64,000 nt of DNA from an uncultured Roseibium sp. (GTDB lineage Bacteria; Pseudomonadota; Alphaproteobacteria; Rhizobiales; Stappiaceae), in contig NZ_OY769915.1 in the NCBI RefSeq assembly GCF_963669205.1, positions 2,950,001 to 3,014,000 of the forward strand, given 5' to 3'. Below the pieces are notes generated by a model, which saw only the letters and a program-made list of their open reading frames with translations, was not told the origin of the DNA and ran no database searches. Below are positions 35,201 to 42,316 of this stretch, one piece after another (the first letter of the stretch is position 1; each line of letters begins with the position of its first letter). Position numbers and translations under genes: made by a program.

Positions 35201-35968
35201 AGTCGAAGGATCGATCGCAAACAGGCCGTCCGCGTCATCGACCAGGCTGTAGGTGACACCGGAACCGTTGGTCATGTCCGCGCTTGCGGTAATGCCGGTG
35301 AGCGCGCCGGTCGCGGCATCTTCGTCAACGGCATTCTGATCACTGTCGATATCCGAAACGCCGGACAAATCTGAACTCGTTTCGGTTGCCGGCGCCTGTT
35401 CCTCGACCGAACCGGTGTCCGGCGCGGTAGCTGGCGCTGAAACCGCGGCGACCCCGGCATCAACACCCTGCCGACCGGTCGCGGAATTGATGGCGGCGGG
35501 ATCGTTGAGGCTGACACCTGACGGGTCAGTCCGCTCAATGAGCGGCGCCGAGGTTGAGCTGCCGCTGTTCTTGACTGTCGTGTCGATGGAGGGACGGGAT
35601 TCGTGTCCTGGCCCAGAAACTCTTTCTGCGCTCTCGTCGGCCGCACCCGCTGCAACAGGCGCGTCGTCCCTTGCAGTCTGCGCTCTTTCTTCAACGCCGA
35701 ATGACGAAGCGCCGTCCTTGAGGTCTTCCTGCGGCAGGGGTTTGTCCAGGTGACTGCCCAGATGCAGATTGGAAATCACCTGCTCGCTGGAAACACCCAT
35801 GTCCTGATCAAGGTGATAGTCGTGTGCCTTGTCGAGGTGCCGGTCCTTGGTGTCGAGGAGGCCGGAATGAAGATATTCGTCGGAACCCAGCGTCGAACTG
35901 GAAGCCCCATCGCCTTCATTGGCCGGGGGGCTGTTGTCGGGAGTCCGGTTTTCGGTGTCTTTTGCCAT
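26288..35968 (-). CDS. Giant cadherin-like RTX adhesin secreted by the type I system
   Basis: A 3226-residue very acidic protein without an N-terminal signal peptide. Residues 1-210 are a hydrophilic, low-complexity leader. About ten repeats of roughly 100 residues follow, with the pattern D-x-D-x-x-x-N-x-I-x-E-D-A then VDDxRFDI and FDAETE, plus about five classical cadherin-like repeats (VDENSxxGTVVAxL). Two laminin-G-like domains (about 513-680 and 786-953), a galactose-binding-like domain (about 1378-1530, starts NLIQNGSFE) and a pre-peptidase-type domain (about 2590-2736) are interspersed. Several GGxGxDxxx calcium nonapeptide blocks are present, the last at about 3070-3157, before the C-terminal secretion signal region. 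It should be a biofilm or attachment protein. I see no LapA-type N-terminal retention motif. Confidence 0.93.
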   Translation of the reverse strand: MAKDTENRTPDNSPPANEGDGASSSTLGSDEYLHSGLLDTKDRHLDKAHDYHLDQDMGVSSEQVISNLHLGSHLDKPLPQEDLKDGASSFGVEERAQTARDDAPVAAGAADESAERVSGPGHESRPSIDTTVKNSGSSTSAPLIERTDPSGVSLNDPAAINSATGRQGVDAGVAAVSAPATAPDTGSVEEQAPATETSSDLSGVSDIDSDQNAVDEDAATGALTGITASADMTNGSGVTYSLVDDADGLFAIDPSTGVVTVAGELDAETAGSHDIVVRALAADGQSSEETFTIEVGDVDESDISAVTDVDSAENQIGEDAAAGTAVGVTARAVDEDATATVSYKVDDPRFEIDADGVVTLAEGAIFDADTEGDVSFTVTATSSDGSSSSETFSISVTDINDETPSDILLSNASVDENSSAGTVVAKLSVTDADVNDTHVYEIADDPSGYFEVVGDEIRVKTGAVLDHEAADEHTLTLTVTDAAGHSYSEDVTIAVNDINENPENINLSATPASADFTASDGYTSPTSISDLGLEADRTVVTVSFSTSGDVESAQTLFETGGNYYGLNIVIENGVLNVYAGEGNNVELSTPVETGTDYNLALELNKETNTLTLLVSEELPLNEMNADNSLADRQDGWTDSDWDGGNSIGVGTLADHSQGHVGGDFLGTIGDDGVSVYADATLETYMQPVVDENSAGGTVVARLSTTDPDDGDTHTYEITNDPSGFFEIVGDEIRVKDGALLDHETADTHTITVQVTDAGGLSHSEEFSIAVQDVNEAPATLELDTENKADFTAADGYTSSTSISELGLETDNNVFALSFTTAEDVSTAQTLFETGGNVYGLNVVIEDGRLNVYAGDSNNLELSAEISPGTDYNFLLELSKDDGTITLLLSDEFALGDMDRSNSLAAQRSGWPDGDWDGGNNIGVGDIAGHSQGHVGGDFLGEIHDEGLSVYADATLDNFNTGALSENTAGAIVGALSVTDPDIGDVHTYAVSDDRFEVLGGTLKLKDGVSIDFETEPSVEVTVTATDSAGASIDKTFTANFDDLAEDHVLSDGGVVFTDTGVAETSITGGTGNDTITAHEDGGVIEGADGDDTLAGDAGDDFLDGGTGTDTAVFSGNRDDYDVVENPDGSFTVTDMRDGAPDGTDTVAGVENFRFSDGDVLAGDLVAQDITAITDTDDAENTLAEDAAAGSLVDITAHAEDPNVSDTVSFSVDDSRFDIDSDGKVSVAEDAEFDAETEGSLDVVVTAVSSDGTSSQQTFTISVADVDEFDASNVEDVDTSQNTVSEDAVSGTEIGVTAFAADDDVSDTVTYTVDDDRFDIADDGTITVADGAAFDAEKEATVDVTVTAESSDGSSSSETFTVEVGNVNDNAPTDILITGHPGNLIQNGSFEAFDVSSGSWTHTKSDPSGFWSAEGSIEVWNNLGSVDATDGDKHLELDSDGGVNSISQSVETTLGQVYDLSFDAMARSSSETSTVEVYWNDELISRFDPETGDWASMDLQVVGTGGDDVLEFRETAEDNDSYGALLDNVSLTQIPLTIAEGVNGAVVGSVSSTDADVSDKHAYSVSDNRFEIVANGIGMMVLKLKDTESLDRESADSVTLTVTTTDSGGLTYSEDVTVFIADISESSVSAIKDLDANANILSEDAVAGEETGVSVAAADDDATDTVSYTVDDDRFTVADDGSVTVADGAAFDAETEATVNVTITATSSDGSTSSEIFEIVIEDADEMDVSAVTDTDSSVNSVAENATAGSEVGITASASDGDVSDAVSYSVDDTRFDIADDGTVTVADGATFDAETEGTIDVVVTVTSTDGSSSQETFTITVADINEFAVSAISNTDVSANTIAEDAAEGTEVGVTVSAADDDASDTVTYTVDDARFDVAGDGTVTVAAGATFDAETEGSIDVTVTAHSSDGSTSDETFTIDVSDVNETSISAVTDTDGSANTIAEDASEGTAVGVTASAADADVTDTVTYTVDDARFDVAADGTVTVASGASFDFETEPTISLTITATSSDGTSSQDVVEIAVSDVAETFSLQAGQTVFVDEGVAEPEIHGTDAAETITAHDDGSKIFSGGGADTIHGGKGDDHIEFGTGADTVYGGDGNDFIDDEVGTRPSTEANLLDGGSGNDTIYGGGGDDTLLGGTGNDNLSGEEDDDTLQGDAGNDRISGGSGTDTAVYSGNRDDYDIVQNANGSYTISDTRPDSPDGTDTVHDVEIYTFADGDVLSGDLIAERVSAVSDTDASDDAISENAAAGDSVGVTVSAADSNVSDSVSFSVDDARFEVANDGTVTVAAGAEFNYETEPSIDVVVTATSTDGSTSEETFTINVADVAESMELADTGVTMTDTGVAESSITGGTGNDTITAHDNGGDMDGGDGTDTVIGGAGDDTLDGGAGADNDALQGGEGSDTYMLRGDGRADIISDTGTAGTDRIVLAENTGTEFELEDTFNAATQGIEEIDGSGVAGETLRAQRSDSEIDWDFTSVELTGVDQIEGRDRDDSITGSTSDDNIIGGAGDDTLAGSEGDDTIDGGTGTDTARFSGNLSDYTVTETDGTLTIADTRPGSPDGTDTLTNVENFEFADGTYTRGDIVNLAPTDVTLSANDSLSIAEVAGGDAVVSGEIVSDGFGNQSVDHWSISHEGGDLTIDVLAGGYESGSLDSQIYLYRDNGGGDFTLVASNDDGAAGSDGSTTSYDSYLSQTGLEAGTYMVVIGSYPLDSSEALDSGSDYPASGSSTGPYQITVNGDAAITGLTENPASGGDWGDPGNNAVIVSNGAGEETIAAGSTLTGIESVTDENSGDTFHFSFLDDGDGAFQINSDTGSVSLAREHDASTAKSDTVTVQVADAAGATLSKTVGIELGTTDADTIVGTDEDDVVFGFGGNDSIDGGAGDDMLVLSGNQADYAIYDNGNGSHTIVDTRSGSPDGAKTVSNVEDFTFADGKVAAGDLSLSSEITLLDSNATGNQIHETADAGSEVGISVSALTPGDGALTYALSDDRFSIDADGVVTIADHAFFDSQVESSIDLTVTATATDGKEASETYTVNVNGSYSYDMTGGLADGSFTGTGDRSYSVDGVGGNDTITTGDHNDRVEGGAVAGNDQITGNGGRDLLFGDGGDDTISGGSGDDIIVGGTGNDTLSGGDGSDLFMHGLGDGNDVIEGGAGTAWTDVIDLGGGPGVTAAGEYGTDWTVTITNGSVEKTDTENGRLELSKDAEGSIDFSDGSKIDFAQIEEIRW

Positions 35969-36153
35969 GCGGCCGCCTGCTCACACGATTTCCATCGTGC
36001 GAGTGAACGATGTTGTCCTTAATAAAGCGAAAAATTTCCGAGAAAATTCTTTTTAATTTCAGAAATATATTCGTGCGCAGACCCTTAAGGTAAACGGTTT
36101 TTTAAACCCGTCGGAGCACCTTGCGTAAACGTGGGGTCGACTCTGGTTAGTCA
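35969..36153. promoter_or_regulatory. Divergent promoter region of adhesin and ABC genes
   Basis: This 185-base AT-rich gap separates the divergently transcribed adhesin and the first ABC gene, so both promoters should lie here. I identify no specific operator. Confidence 0.5.
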
Positions 36154-37884
36154 ATGTTGAAATCATTCTTGTCATCTTTTTTTCTGCGCAGGATGCGTGT
36201 CCAGCATTCTCCAAGCGGCAAATGGATATCGTCTCCGCGACTTCCCCGGGATGTTGTGATCGCTTCGATCTTCGCAAATGTTCTCGGTCTGGCGATGCCG
36301 CTCGCGGTGCTTCAGGTATATGACCGGGTTCTGCCGAATGCGTCGACGGACACATTGCTGGTTCTCACGCTCGGAGTTGTTTGCGTTCTTGCTGCCGATG
36401 GTCTCATCAAGGTCGCCCGGGCTGCCGTAGTGGGCAGATTGGGAGCAAGTTTCAATCACCAGGCGCACAAGGAACTGTTCCGGCGCGTGCTGGATGCAAA
36501 GCCCGAAAACTTCGCCGGCACGCCGGTGTCGCTTCAGGTTCACCGGCTGCGATCGCTGCAGTCCGTCGCGGATCACTACGGCGACCAGGGACGGTTGCTC
36601 GCAATCGATCTTCCTGCGGGAGGAATTTTCCTGGCGGTTCTCGTTTTCATAGCCGGACCACTGGCTCTGGTGCCTGTTGTCCTGCTCGCGGTGTTCATCC
36701 TGTTTGCGCTTCACCGGAGCCGGGTCCTTCAGAAAGTGGTCGCGGACCGGGCCGCGCAAGATGACCGGAAATCCGATTTCGTGCTTGAAGTGCTGTCTGG
36801 TGCAAAGACGGTCAAGTCACAGTCGATGGAAGCACTGATGATCCGCCGTTTTGAGCGCTTGCAGAAAGAAACCGCCAACCTGAGTGCCCGCTACATGCTT
36901 CTGGCAGGCCAGGCCCGCGATGCCTCCACGGTGTTTGCGACGCTCACCACCGTCTTCGTCGTCCTGTTCGGTGCCGTCATGGTCATCAACAACGGATTCA
37001 GCATCGGCGGTGTTGCGGCAAGTACGCTCTTGTCCGGGCAGTTCGTGCAGCCTTTTCTTCGCGCGATCAATCACCTGACGGACATGCAGCGCCTGAAGCA
37101 TGATTACGCGCAGGTCGACAAGCTGTTCGATCTGCCGCCGGTCGAAACAAGGGCGCAACTGGAAACGGACCCGGCCGGTTTAGTCCAGCTGATAGACGTC
37201 TCGATGGATATTCATAATGCGCGGCGGCAGGTTTTTACGAATTTGAATCTGACGATCAAACCTGGCGAATTTGTCGGCTTCAGCGGCGCGGACGGGAGCG
37301 GCAAGAGCACCTTGATGAAACTCTTCGCCGGGGAATTGTCGCCGCTCGCCGGAGACGTCCTCGTCGGTGGGCATGACTTTTCCGGACCATTGAAACATGC
37401 GCTGCGCAAACATGTCGCCTATGTCGACAGCCGGGCGGCTGTGTTCAACGGTTCGATCATCGAGAACCTGACCATGTTCGGTGCGGTCTCCGATATCGCG
37501 CGGGCCCGCATGGCCGCCAAACTGATCGGTCTTGAGAAGGAAATTCATCTGCTTCCGAAGGGCTACGACACGCAGCTCGGTGCAGACCTCGGAGGCAAGG
37601 TCCCGGCCTCGACCTTGCAGCGCATTTGCATCGCAAGGGCGCTGGCGGGAGAGCCGAAAGTCCTGATTCTCGACGAGGCAAATGCGCAGCTGGACCAGCA
37701 GGCCGAAAAGGCGCTCATCAACGCGCTCTACCGCCTGAAGGGACATTTGACCGTCATCATCGTGGCGCACCGCCCGTCAATGCTTGCCGTAGCCGACCGT
37801 CAGTACCGGCTTGAAGACGGCAGGATCCATGAGATCACGCAAGAGACCGGGCTCAATCCGCAAGGTGTGGAGATTTCAGCGTGA
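36154..37884 (+). CDS. Type I secretion ABC transporter subunit 1, altered ATPase motifs
   Basis: A 576-residue permease-ATPase. Membrane helices lie at about residues 30-330. The nucleotide domain has a normal Walker A GADGSGKST (about 378), Walker B VLILDEANAQLD with catalytic Glu508, and H-loop IVAHRPS. The Q-loop Gln is replaced (YVDSRAAVF), and the usual LSGGQ signature is VPASTLQR. Its stop overlaps the start of the second ABC gene (ATG-TGA type), so the two are probably made and assembled together as a heterodimer. Location next to the adhesin and the fusion protein argues for adhesin export. Confidence 0.9.
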   Translation: MLKSFLSSFFLRRMRVQHSPSGKWISSPRLPRDVVIASIFANVLGLAMPLAVLQVYDRVLPNASTDTLLVLTLGVVCVLAADGLIKVARAAVVGRLGASFNHQAHKELFRRVLDAKPENFAGTPVSLQVHRLRSLQSVADHYGDQGRLLAIDLPAGGIFLAVLVFIAGPLALVPVVLLAVFILFALHRSRVLQKVVADRAAQDDRKSDFVLEVLSGAKTVKSQSMEALMIRRFERLQKETANLSARYMLLAGQARDASTVFATLTTVFVVLFGAVMVINNGFSIGGVAASTLLSGQFVQPFLRAINHLTDMQRLKHDYAQVDKLFDLPPVETRAQLETDPAGLVQLIDVSMDIHNARRQVFTNLNLTIKPGEFVGFSGADGSGKSTLMKLFAGELSPLAGDVLVGGHDFSGPLKHALRKHVAYVDSRAAVFNGSIIENLTMFGAVSDIARARMAAKLIGLEKEIHLLPKGYDTQLGADLGGKVPASTLQRICIARALAGEPKVLILDEANAQLDQQAEKALINALYRLKGHLTVIIVAHRPSMLAVADRQYRLEDGRIHEITQETGLNPQGVEISA

Positions 37885-40094
37885 CCCGTGCCCTGTTCGA
37901 TCTTGAGGACCTGAACCCGCAGGCCAATCCCGTTCACCGTCAATGGAATGAATTGTCGGACCAATTGGGAAGTGAAGCTGCCGAAACGGCCTTCAACAAG
38001 CTGAGTGAAGGAAAGACCCCGGCCGAGCGATGTCTTGTGCCTTTGCTGCGCGAAATGAACTGGCAGGGCAACGACCGGCTCCTGTTCGAAGCTCTGCCGC
38101 ACTTCGATCGGATCGCGTCGATCCAGGACCTCAGAACGGTTCTGAACCGGATAAACGTTTCGTCCACGCGCTACCGCGCCAATCCCGCCGATATTGCTGT
38201 CTCGCAGCTTCCGTGCATCAGCGTTACCGCCGACGACGTTCTCGTGCTCGCGACCAAAACCGGGAACGGGGACTTTCGCGCCTTTTCAGGCTTGAAGGGG
38301 GAAGCCGTCATCCTCTCGGCGAAGGACATCACGCGGCACGAGGTCTACACGGTTTCGGAAGAAACGGAAACGGACAGGAAAACTTCCGGCAGCCGCCGAT
38401 GGTCGTCACTGGCGTCGAAACAGTTCCGGACCAGCATCGTTTCAATCCTGGCGATCGGCTTCGTGCTCAACATTCTCGCTTTGGGACCGCCATTGTTCAT
38501 CATGGCGATCTACGACAAGGCGATGGGCGCCAAGTCGATCGAGGTGCTCCTGACGATGGCGGCCGGCATCGGCATCATTGTCCTGAGCGAATTGGCGTTG
38601 CGAAAGACCAAGAACCTCCTGCAGTCCTATCTCGGTGGGCGCGTGGATGCGATTGTCGGCAACAAGACATTCGAGAGGATTCTGCATCTTCCCTATTCGA
38701 TGCTCGCCGAAGCTCCGATCGGAACCCAGGTCATGCGGTTGCGGTATTTCGACAGCGTTCGCGACATTTTTCAAAGCGCGCTCTTCACCGCGATCGTTGA
38801 TATCCCGTTTACGCTGATCTTCATCGCGGCGATCTTTCTGATCGGTGGCCCGGTGGCCTATCCGCCGCTTGCACTGCTGATCATTTATTCCGTGATCGCC
38901 GTCTACGTGTTGCCCAAGGTCCAGCGCGAGGTGGCCGCGGTCGGCGAGCACAAGTCCAAGTTGAACAGTTTCATGATAGAAACGCTTCGAAATCAGCGTA
39001 CGCTCAGGGATCTCTCGGTTGAAGATACCTGGCTCGAACGCTTTTCCGGCCTGTCAGCCAATTTCAACAAGTCGAACATCCACGCGCGCAATCTGACACA
39101 CCTGTTGCAGACGGTGTCGCAGACACTCATGACGATCTGCGGCGTGTTTGTGCTCGGCATAGGCGCGTTACAGGTAATGAACAGCGACATGAGTCTCGGG
39201 GCGCTTATTGCCACGATGGCCTTGTCGTGGCGCGTTCTCAACCCGATGAACCAGGCCTTCCTGAGCATCACGCAGCTTGCACAAAGCAGAACGGTGCTCG
39301 AACAGATCGACAATCTGATGAAAGTGCCGCTGGAACGCGAACCCGGTTATCTGCCCAGGATCACACGCGACATTCAGGGCGACCTGAAGATTACGTCTCT
39401 CGTATTGCGCTATCCAGGTGCCACCGAAGCGTCGCTGAAAGGCATCGAGCTGACGGTGAAACAGGGAGAGCTGCTGGCGATCACCGGTCCGAGCGGCTCC
39501 GGGAAGTCGACCCTCTTTCAGGCCATTACCGGCCTCTATCAGCCCCAGGTCGGTTCCATTCTTTTCGACGGGCTGGACGTTCGACAGCTTGATTCAGCCG
39601 AATGGAGATCGCGGATCGGTTATGCACCCGACGATCTCGATTTCTTCTATGGAACCGTGAAGCAGAACCTGCTTCTCTCCGAACCGGGAGCGAGTGACAG
39701 CCGGATTTTCGAAACCGTGGAGTCCCTCGGCCTCCTGTCCTATCTCGAGGAGAATTTCGAAGGTCTGGAGACGCGCCTGAACAGCGAAATCCTCAAGAAG
39801 ATTCCGGACAACATGAAACAGCGCATCGTGCTGGCCAGGGCACTCGTCAAGAGGGTGCCGCTCTACTTGTTCGACAACCCCGGCATGCATCTCGATTTCG
39901 ATGGCGACCGCAAGTTCATGGACATGATCGGACAGCTGCAGGGCAAGGCAACCGTTCTGATCAACACGCAGCGTCCAAGTCACATGAAAATGGCCGACCG
40001 CGTGGTCGTGTTCAATTCCGGACAGATCGCGATGATGGGGCCGCCGAGCCAGGTTGTTCCGGTCCTGATGGGACAGACCGCCAAGGCCGGCTGA
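37881..40094 (+). CDS. Type I secretion ABC transporter subunit 2, degenerate ATPase site
   Basis: A 737-residue permease-ATPase. An N-terminal domain of about 150 residues without a catalytic Cys may be a C39-peptidase-like docking domain. Membrane helices span about 185-460. The Walker A is intact (GPSGSGKST, about 535). The Walker B is YLFDNPGMHLD, with Asn666 in place of the catalytic Glu. The H-loop is INTQRPS, with Gln for His. The Q-loop position is Asp (YAPDDLDFF), and the signature is KIPDNMKQR. This site should hydrolyse ATP poorly or not at all. Together with subunit 1 it forms an asymmetric exporter, presumably for the neighbouring adhesin. Confidence 0.9.
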   Translation: MTRALFDLEDLNPQANPVHRQWNELSDQLGSEAAETAFNKLSEGKTPAERCLVPLLREMNWQGNDRLLFEALPHFDRIASIQDLRTVLNRINVSSTRYRANPADIAVSQLPCISVTADDVLVLATKTGNGDFRAFSGLKGEAVILSAKDITRHEVYTVSEETETDRKTSGSRRWSSLASKQFRTSIVSILAIGFVLNILALGPPLFIMAIYDKAMGAKSIEVLLTMAAGIGIIVLSELALRKTKNLLQSYLGGRVDAIVGNKTFERILHLPYSMLAEAPIGTQVMRLRYFDSVRDIFQSALFTAIVDIPFTLIFIAAIFLIGGPVAYPPLALLIIYSVIAVYVLPKVQREVAAVGEHKSKLNSFMIETLRNQRTLRDLSVEDTWLERFSGLSANFNKSNIHARNLTHLLQTVSQTLMTICGVFVLGIGALQVMNSDMSLGALIATMALSWRVLNPMNQAFLSITQLAQSRTVLEQIDNLMKVPLEREPGYLPRITRDIQGDLKITSLVLRYPGATEASLKGIELTVKQGELLAITGPSGSGKSTLFQAITGLYQPQVGSILFDGLDVRQLDSAEWRSRIGYAPDDLDFFYGTVKQNLLLSEPGASDSRIFETVESLGLLSYLEENFEGLETRLNSEILKKIPDNMKQRIVLARALVKRVPLYLFDNPGMHLDFDGDRKFMDMIGQLQGKATVLINTQRPSHMKMADRVVVFNSGQIAMMGPPSQVVPVLMGQTAKAG

Positions 40095-40098
40095 GCCT

Positions 40099-40126
40099 GG
40101 TGCGCAGCGGCCTGGCCGTGCGCACC
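40099..40126. terminator. Hairpin between the ABC genes and the acid phosphatase gene
   Basis: An 8-bp stem GGTGCGCA / TGCGCACC encloses a second CGGC/GCCG stem. It sits between convergent genes and has no T-tract, so termination is plausible but not certain. Confidence 0.5.
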
Positions 40127-40135
40127 GGTCGTTCA

Positions 40136-40822
40136 TCAGGACGCGTTCCCGGACCTTACATTTGCAATCGCGTCCTGGAATGCAGGCCCGGCAATGATCG
40201 CGTCGGCATAGGCATGGCCGAGTTTCTGGCCTTCTGACACATCCATCGGATAATGCACGCCTGCGACAACACGGCCATGGCCGATACGGGTCGCGAGATC
40301 CGCAAGCTCATCCGCTTTTTCCGGAAAGACTTCTGCGAGCAGCCGGGCATAGACAACCGCACGGATCGAATGGCCGCTCGGGTAGGACGCAACGGGCCGT
40401 GCATCACCAAGCGGTTCGACCGCACTGCTGATCTCGAACGGCCGGGGGTAGTCGTAAACACCTTTCACGGCGTCATAATCCGCACGCACCGCATCGATCG
40501 CATTGTCTATGACGGTTTTCAGGGCAGGGCCATTCACCTCGAAGATCGAGTCACCGATCACCGGCGCGAAACGCTCCGTGTTCAACGTGGTTTCCACGAA
40601 CTCTGCCTGCTCCTGCGTGCGTGTTTCCTGCAACCAGAGGACGGTTGAAAGTTCCTCGTGGAACCGGGGTGTTCCGAGCGCGGGCGGCTCCATGATCAGA
40701 CCGTGTGCATCGACGCTTGCAGGCGGAAGCAGCTGGCTGGACGGTTCGAGTGCCTGAACCGGTGCCGTGAAAACCACGATGCCGAGCGCGAGTGCGGACA
40801 GGGCAGCTAAAGACTTGTTCAT
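40136..40822 (-). CDS. Secreted PAP2-type acid phosphatase (class A)
   Basis: A 228-residue periplasmic phosphatase. A signal peptide (LSALALGIVVFTAPVQA) ends near residue 24. The PAP2 motifs are K-x6-RP (KGVYDYPRP, about residue 120), PSGHSIR, and RVVAGVHYPMDV. The histidines in the last two act in phosphoryl transfer. It resembles class A non-specific acid phosphatases such as PhoN. It stands alone; a 198-base gap separates it from the end of the Bat operon. Confidence 0.9.
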   Translation of the reverse strand: MNKSLAALSALALGIVVFTAPVQALEPSSQLLPPASVDAHGLIMEPPALGTPRFHEELSTVLWLQETRTQEQAEFVETTLNTERFAPVIGDSIFEVNGPALKTVIDNAIDAVRADYDAVKGVYDYPRPFEISSAVEPLGDARPVASYPSGHSIRAVVYARLLAEVFPEKADELADLATRIGHGRVVAGVHYPMDVSEGQKLGHAYADAIIAGPAFQDAIANVRSGNAS

Positions 40823-41020
40823 GTATATGCACCTCCACTTTGCAGTTGAGCGAAAGCCCGCAATTGGTTTCTGTCTGCATTTGAGATGAGGTGGGTACGA
40901 GAGATTGCAAATTAAGTTGTTTTAATCTTGGTCTGAAAGTCCGGCTTGGAAATGAACCCGTCAACCGGCACGGATCATGGTTGTGGAACAGGGGTCCGGG
41001 CAGACGGCAGGGTGGAGAAT

Positions 41021-42316
41021 CTAGCGGGGATTGATGTCGGGCAGACGGGCAAATGTTTCTGACTGCCTTTTCCTGCTAAGGCTCCGGCGCAAGCCTCGGA
41101 CGGTTTCAAGAAGATGCTTCCATCGGCGGTCTGCATCCTCCCGCCTTGGGGGGCTTTTTGCCGAGAAAGAAAGCGCGCTGCATGCGTGGACTGCCAGCTC
41201 AAAATCCCTCCAGTCGCCGAACCGGGTGTCGCCGCCGACGGCGATCTTCCACCTCGACGCACGCTGCAGTGTCCCGTTGAGGTCGTGTTGTCTTATGGCG
41301 GCGGTCAACTGACGGAACAGATAGCTTTCCGACGTGTAGTATCGTTCCTTGAGCGCCGCTGCCGATCGCCTGACACCCGGAGACAGCAATCGCCACGCGA
41401 CAGTGGCCAGAACAGCGACAAGCGCGAACAGGACGAGCCAACCGAACAGGTCCCGCCAATCGAAGGGTGCTGCCTGCTGACCGGGTTGCGCATCCGCCGT
41501 GCCAGTCACTTGAAGCGCGATCTCCGGAACGGTGGCGGTTTCGATTTTGCCGCTTTCAAGATTGTACCAGGAAAGGCTTTTCTCCGGGATGGTATAGGTG
41601 CCCGCGGTTTCCGCGACCAGCGAGGTTACCTCGCTTCTGGTGCCTGATAGCAGACCCCTGTCTTCCTTTTCGTCGAGGACCGGCTCCTTCGGATAAGCGG
41701 CCAGCCCGTTGCCCGGGTCCGCGTCGGAGAGCGGCGGCACAAACATCGGGGCCACACCCGTCACCTTCGCGATCGTGGTTATGGTCAGCGCATCGCCCGC
41801 TTTCATGCTTTCGGGAGTGCCTTCGACAGTCCGCTCCAGTGTCAGCGACTTAGCGGCAAGAAACGGGTCGAGGTCCTGGGCGCCTTCGGGGATCTTTCCG
41901 GTGATTTCGAACCCGTCCGTTTGCGCGTCGACCACGACCGGTTGCTGGTTATCCGGATCCGCGTAAGTCACCTTGATGGTACCCGGCGGGATCTGAAACG
42001 TTCCCGCAGTCATGGGATACAGACGGTACGACCGTGTCACGCCGGACCACGTCTCGCCGTCGATCGTCTCGCTCGTCGGGCCCGATGCCCGCGACGGCAG
42101 CCGCACAACGACATTGGGCGTTTCATAACTCGGGAACACGGGAGGCGAGGGGAGCCAGGTGGGAACCAGCACCGTGACCCTGTAGATCAACGGCTGGCCG
42201 GGAACAGCGGTATCCTGTTCCAGAGACGTTCTGATTTCGGGGATCTGGGCGTCCTGCGCCGAAGCGGGATTGGCAGCCAGAAACAGGGCCAGGGCCAGCA
42301 GCCGGACGATCGTCAT
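41021..42316 (-). CDS. batD: BatD-like secreted/membrane protein
   Basis: A 431-residue protein with a signal peptide (LLALALFLAANPASA), two beta-rich domains (about residues 22-255) and one membrane helix (about 288-310). A cytoplasmic tail follows. It is the last gene of a moxR-DUF58-DUF4381-VWA-VWA/TPR operon, and its ATG overlaps the stop of the upstream gene. BatD-type proteins act with BatA/BatB VWA proteins in envelope functions linked to aerotolerance or stress, with unclear mechanism. Confidence 0.82.
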   Translation of the reverse strand: MTIVRLLALALFLAANPASAQDAQIPEIRTSLEQDTAVPGQPLIYRVTVLVPTWLPSPPVFPSYETPNVVVRLPSRASGPTSETIDGETWSGVTRSYRLYPMTAGTFQIPPGTIKVTYADPDNQQPVVVDAQTDGFEITGKIPEGAQDLDPFLAAKSLTLERTVEGTPESMKAGDALTITTIAKVTGVAPMFVPPLSDADPGNGLAAYPKEPVLDEKEDRGLLSGTRSEVTSLVAETAGTYTIPEKSLSWYNLESGKIETATVPEIALQVTGTADAQPGQQAAPFDWRDLFGWLVLFALVAVLATVAWRLLSPGVRRSAAALKERYYTSESYLFRQLTAAIRQHDLNGTLQRASRWKIAVGGDTRFGDWRDFELAVHACSALSFSAKSPPRREDADRRWKHLLETVRGLRRSLSRKRQSETFARLPDINPR

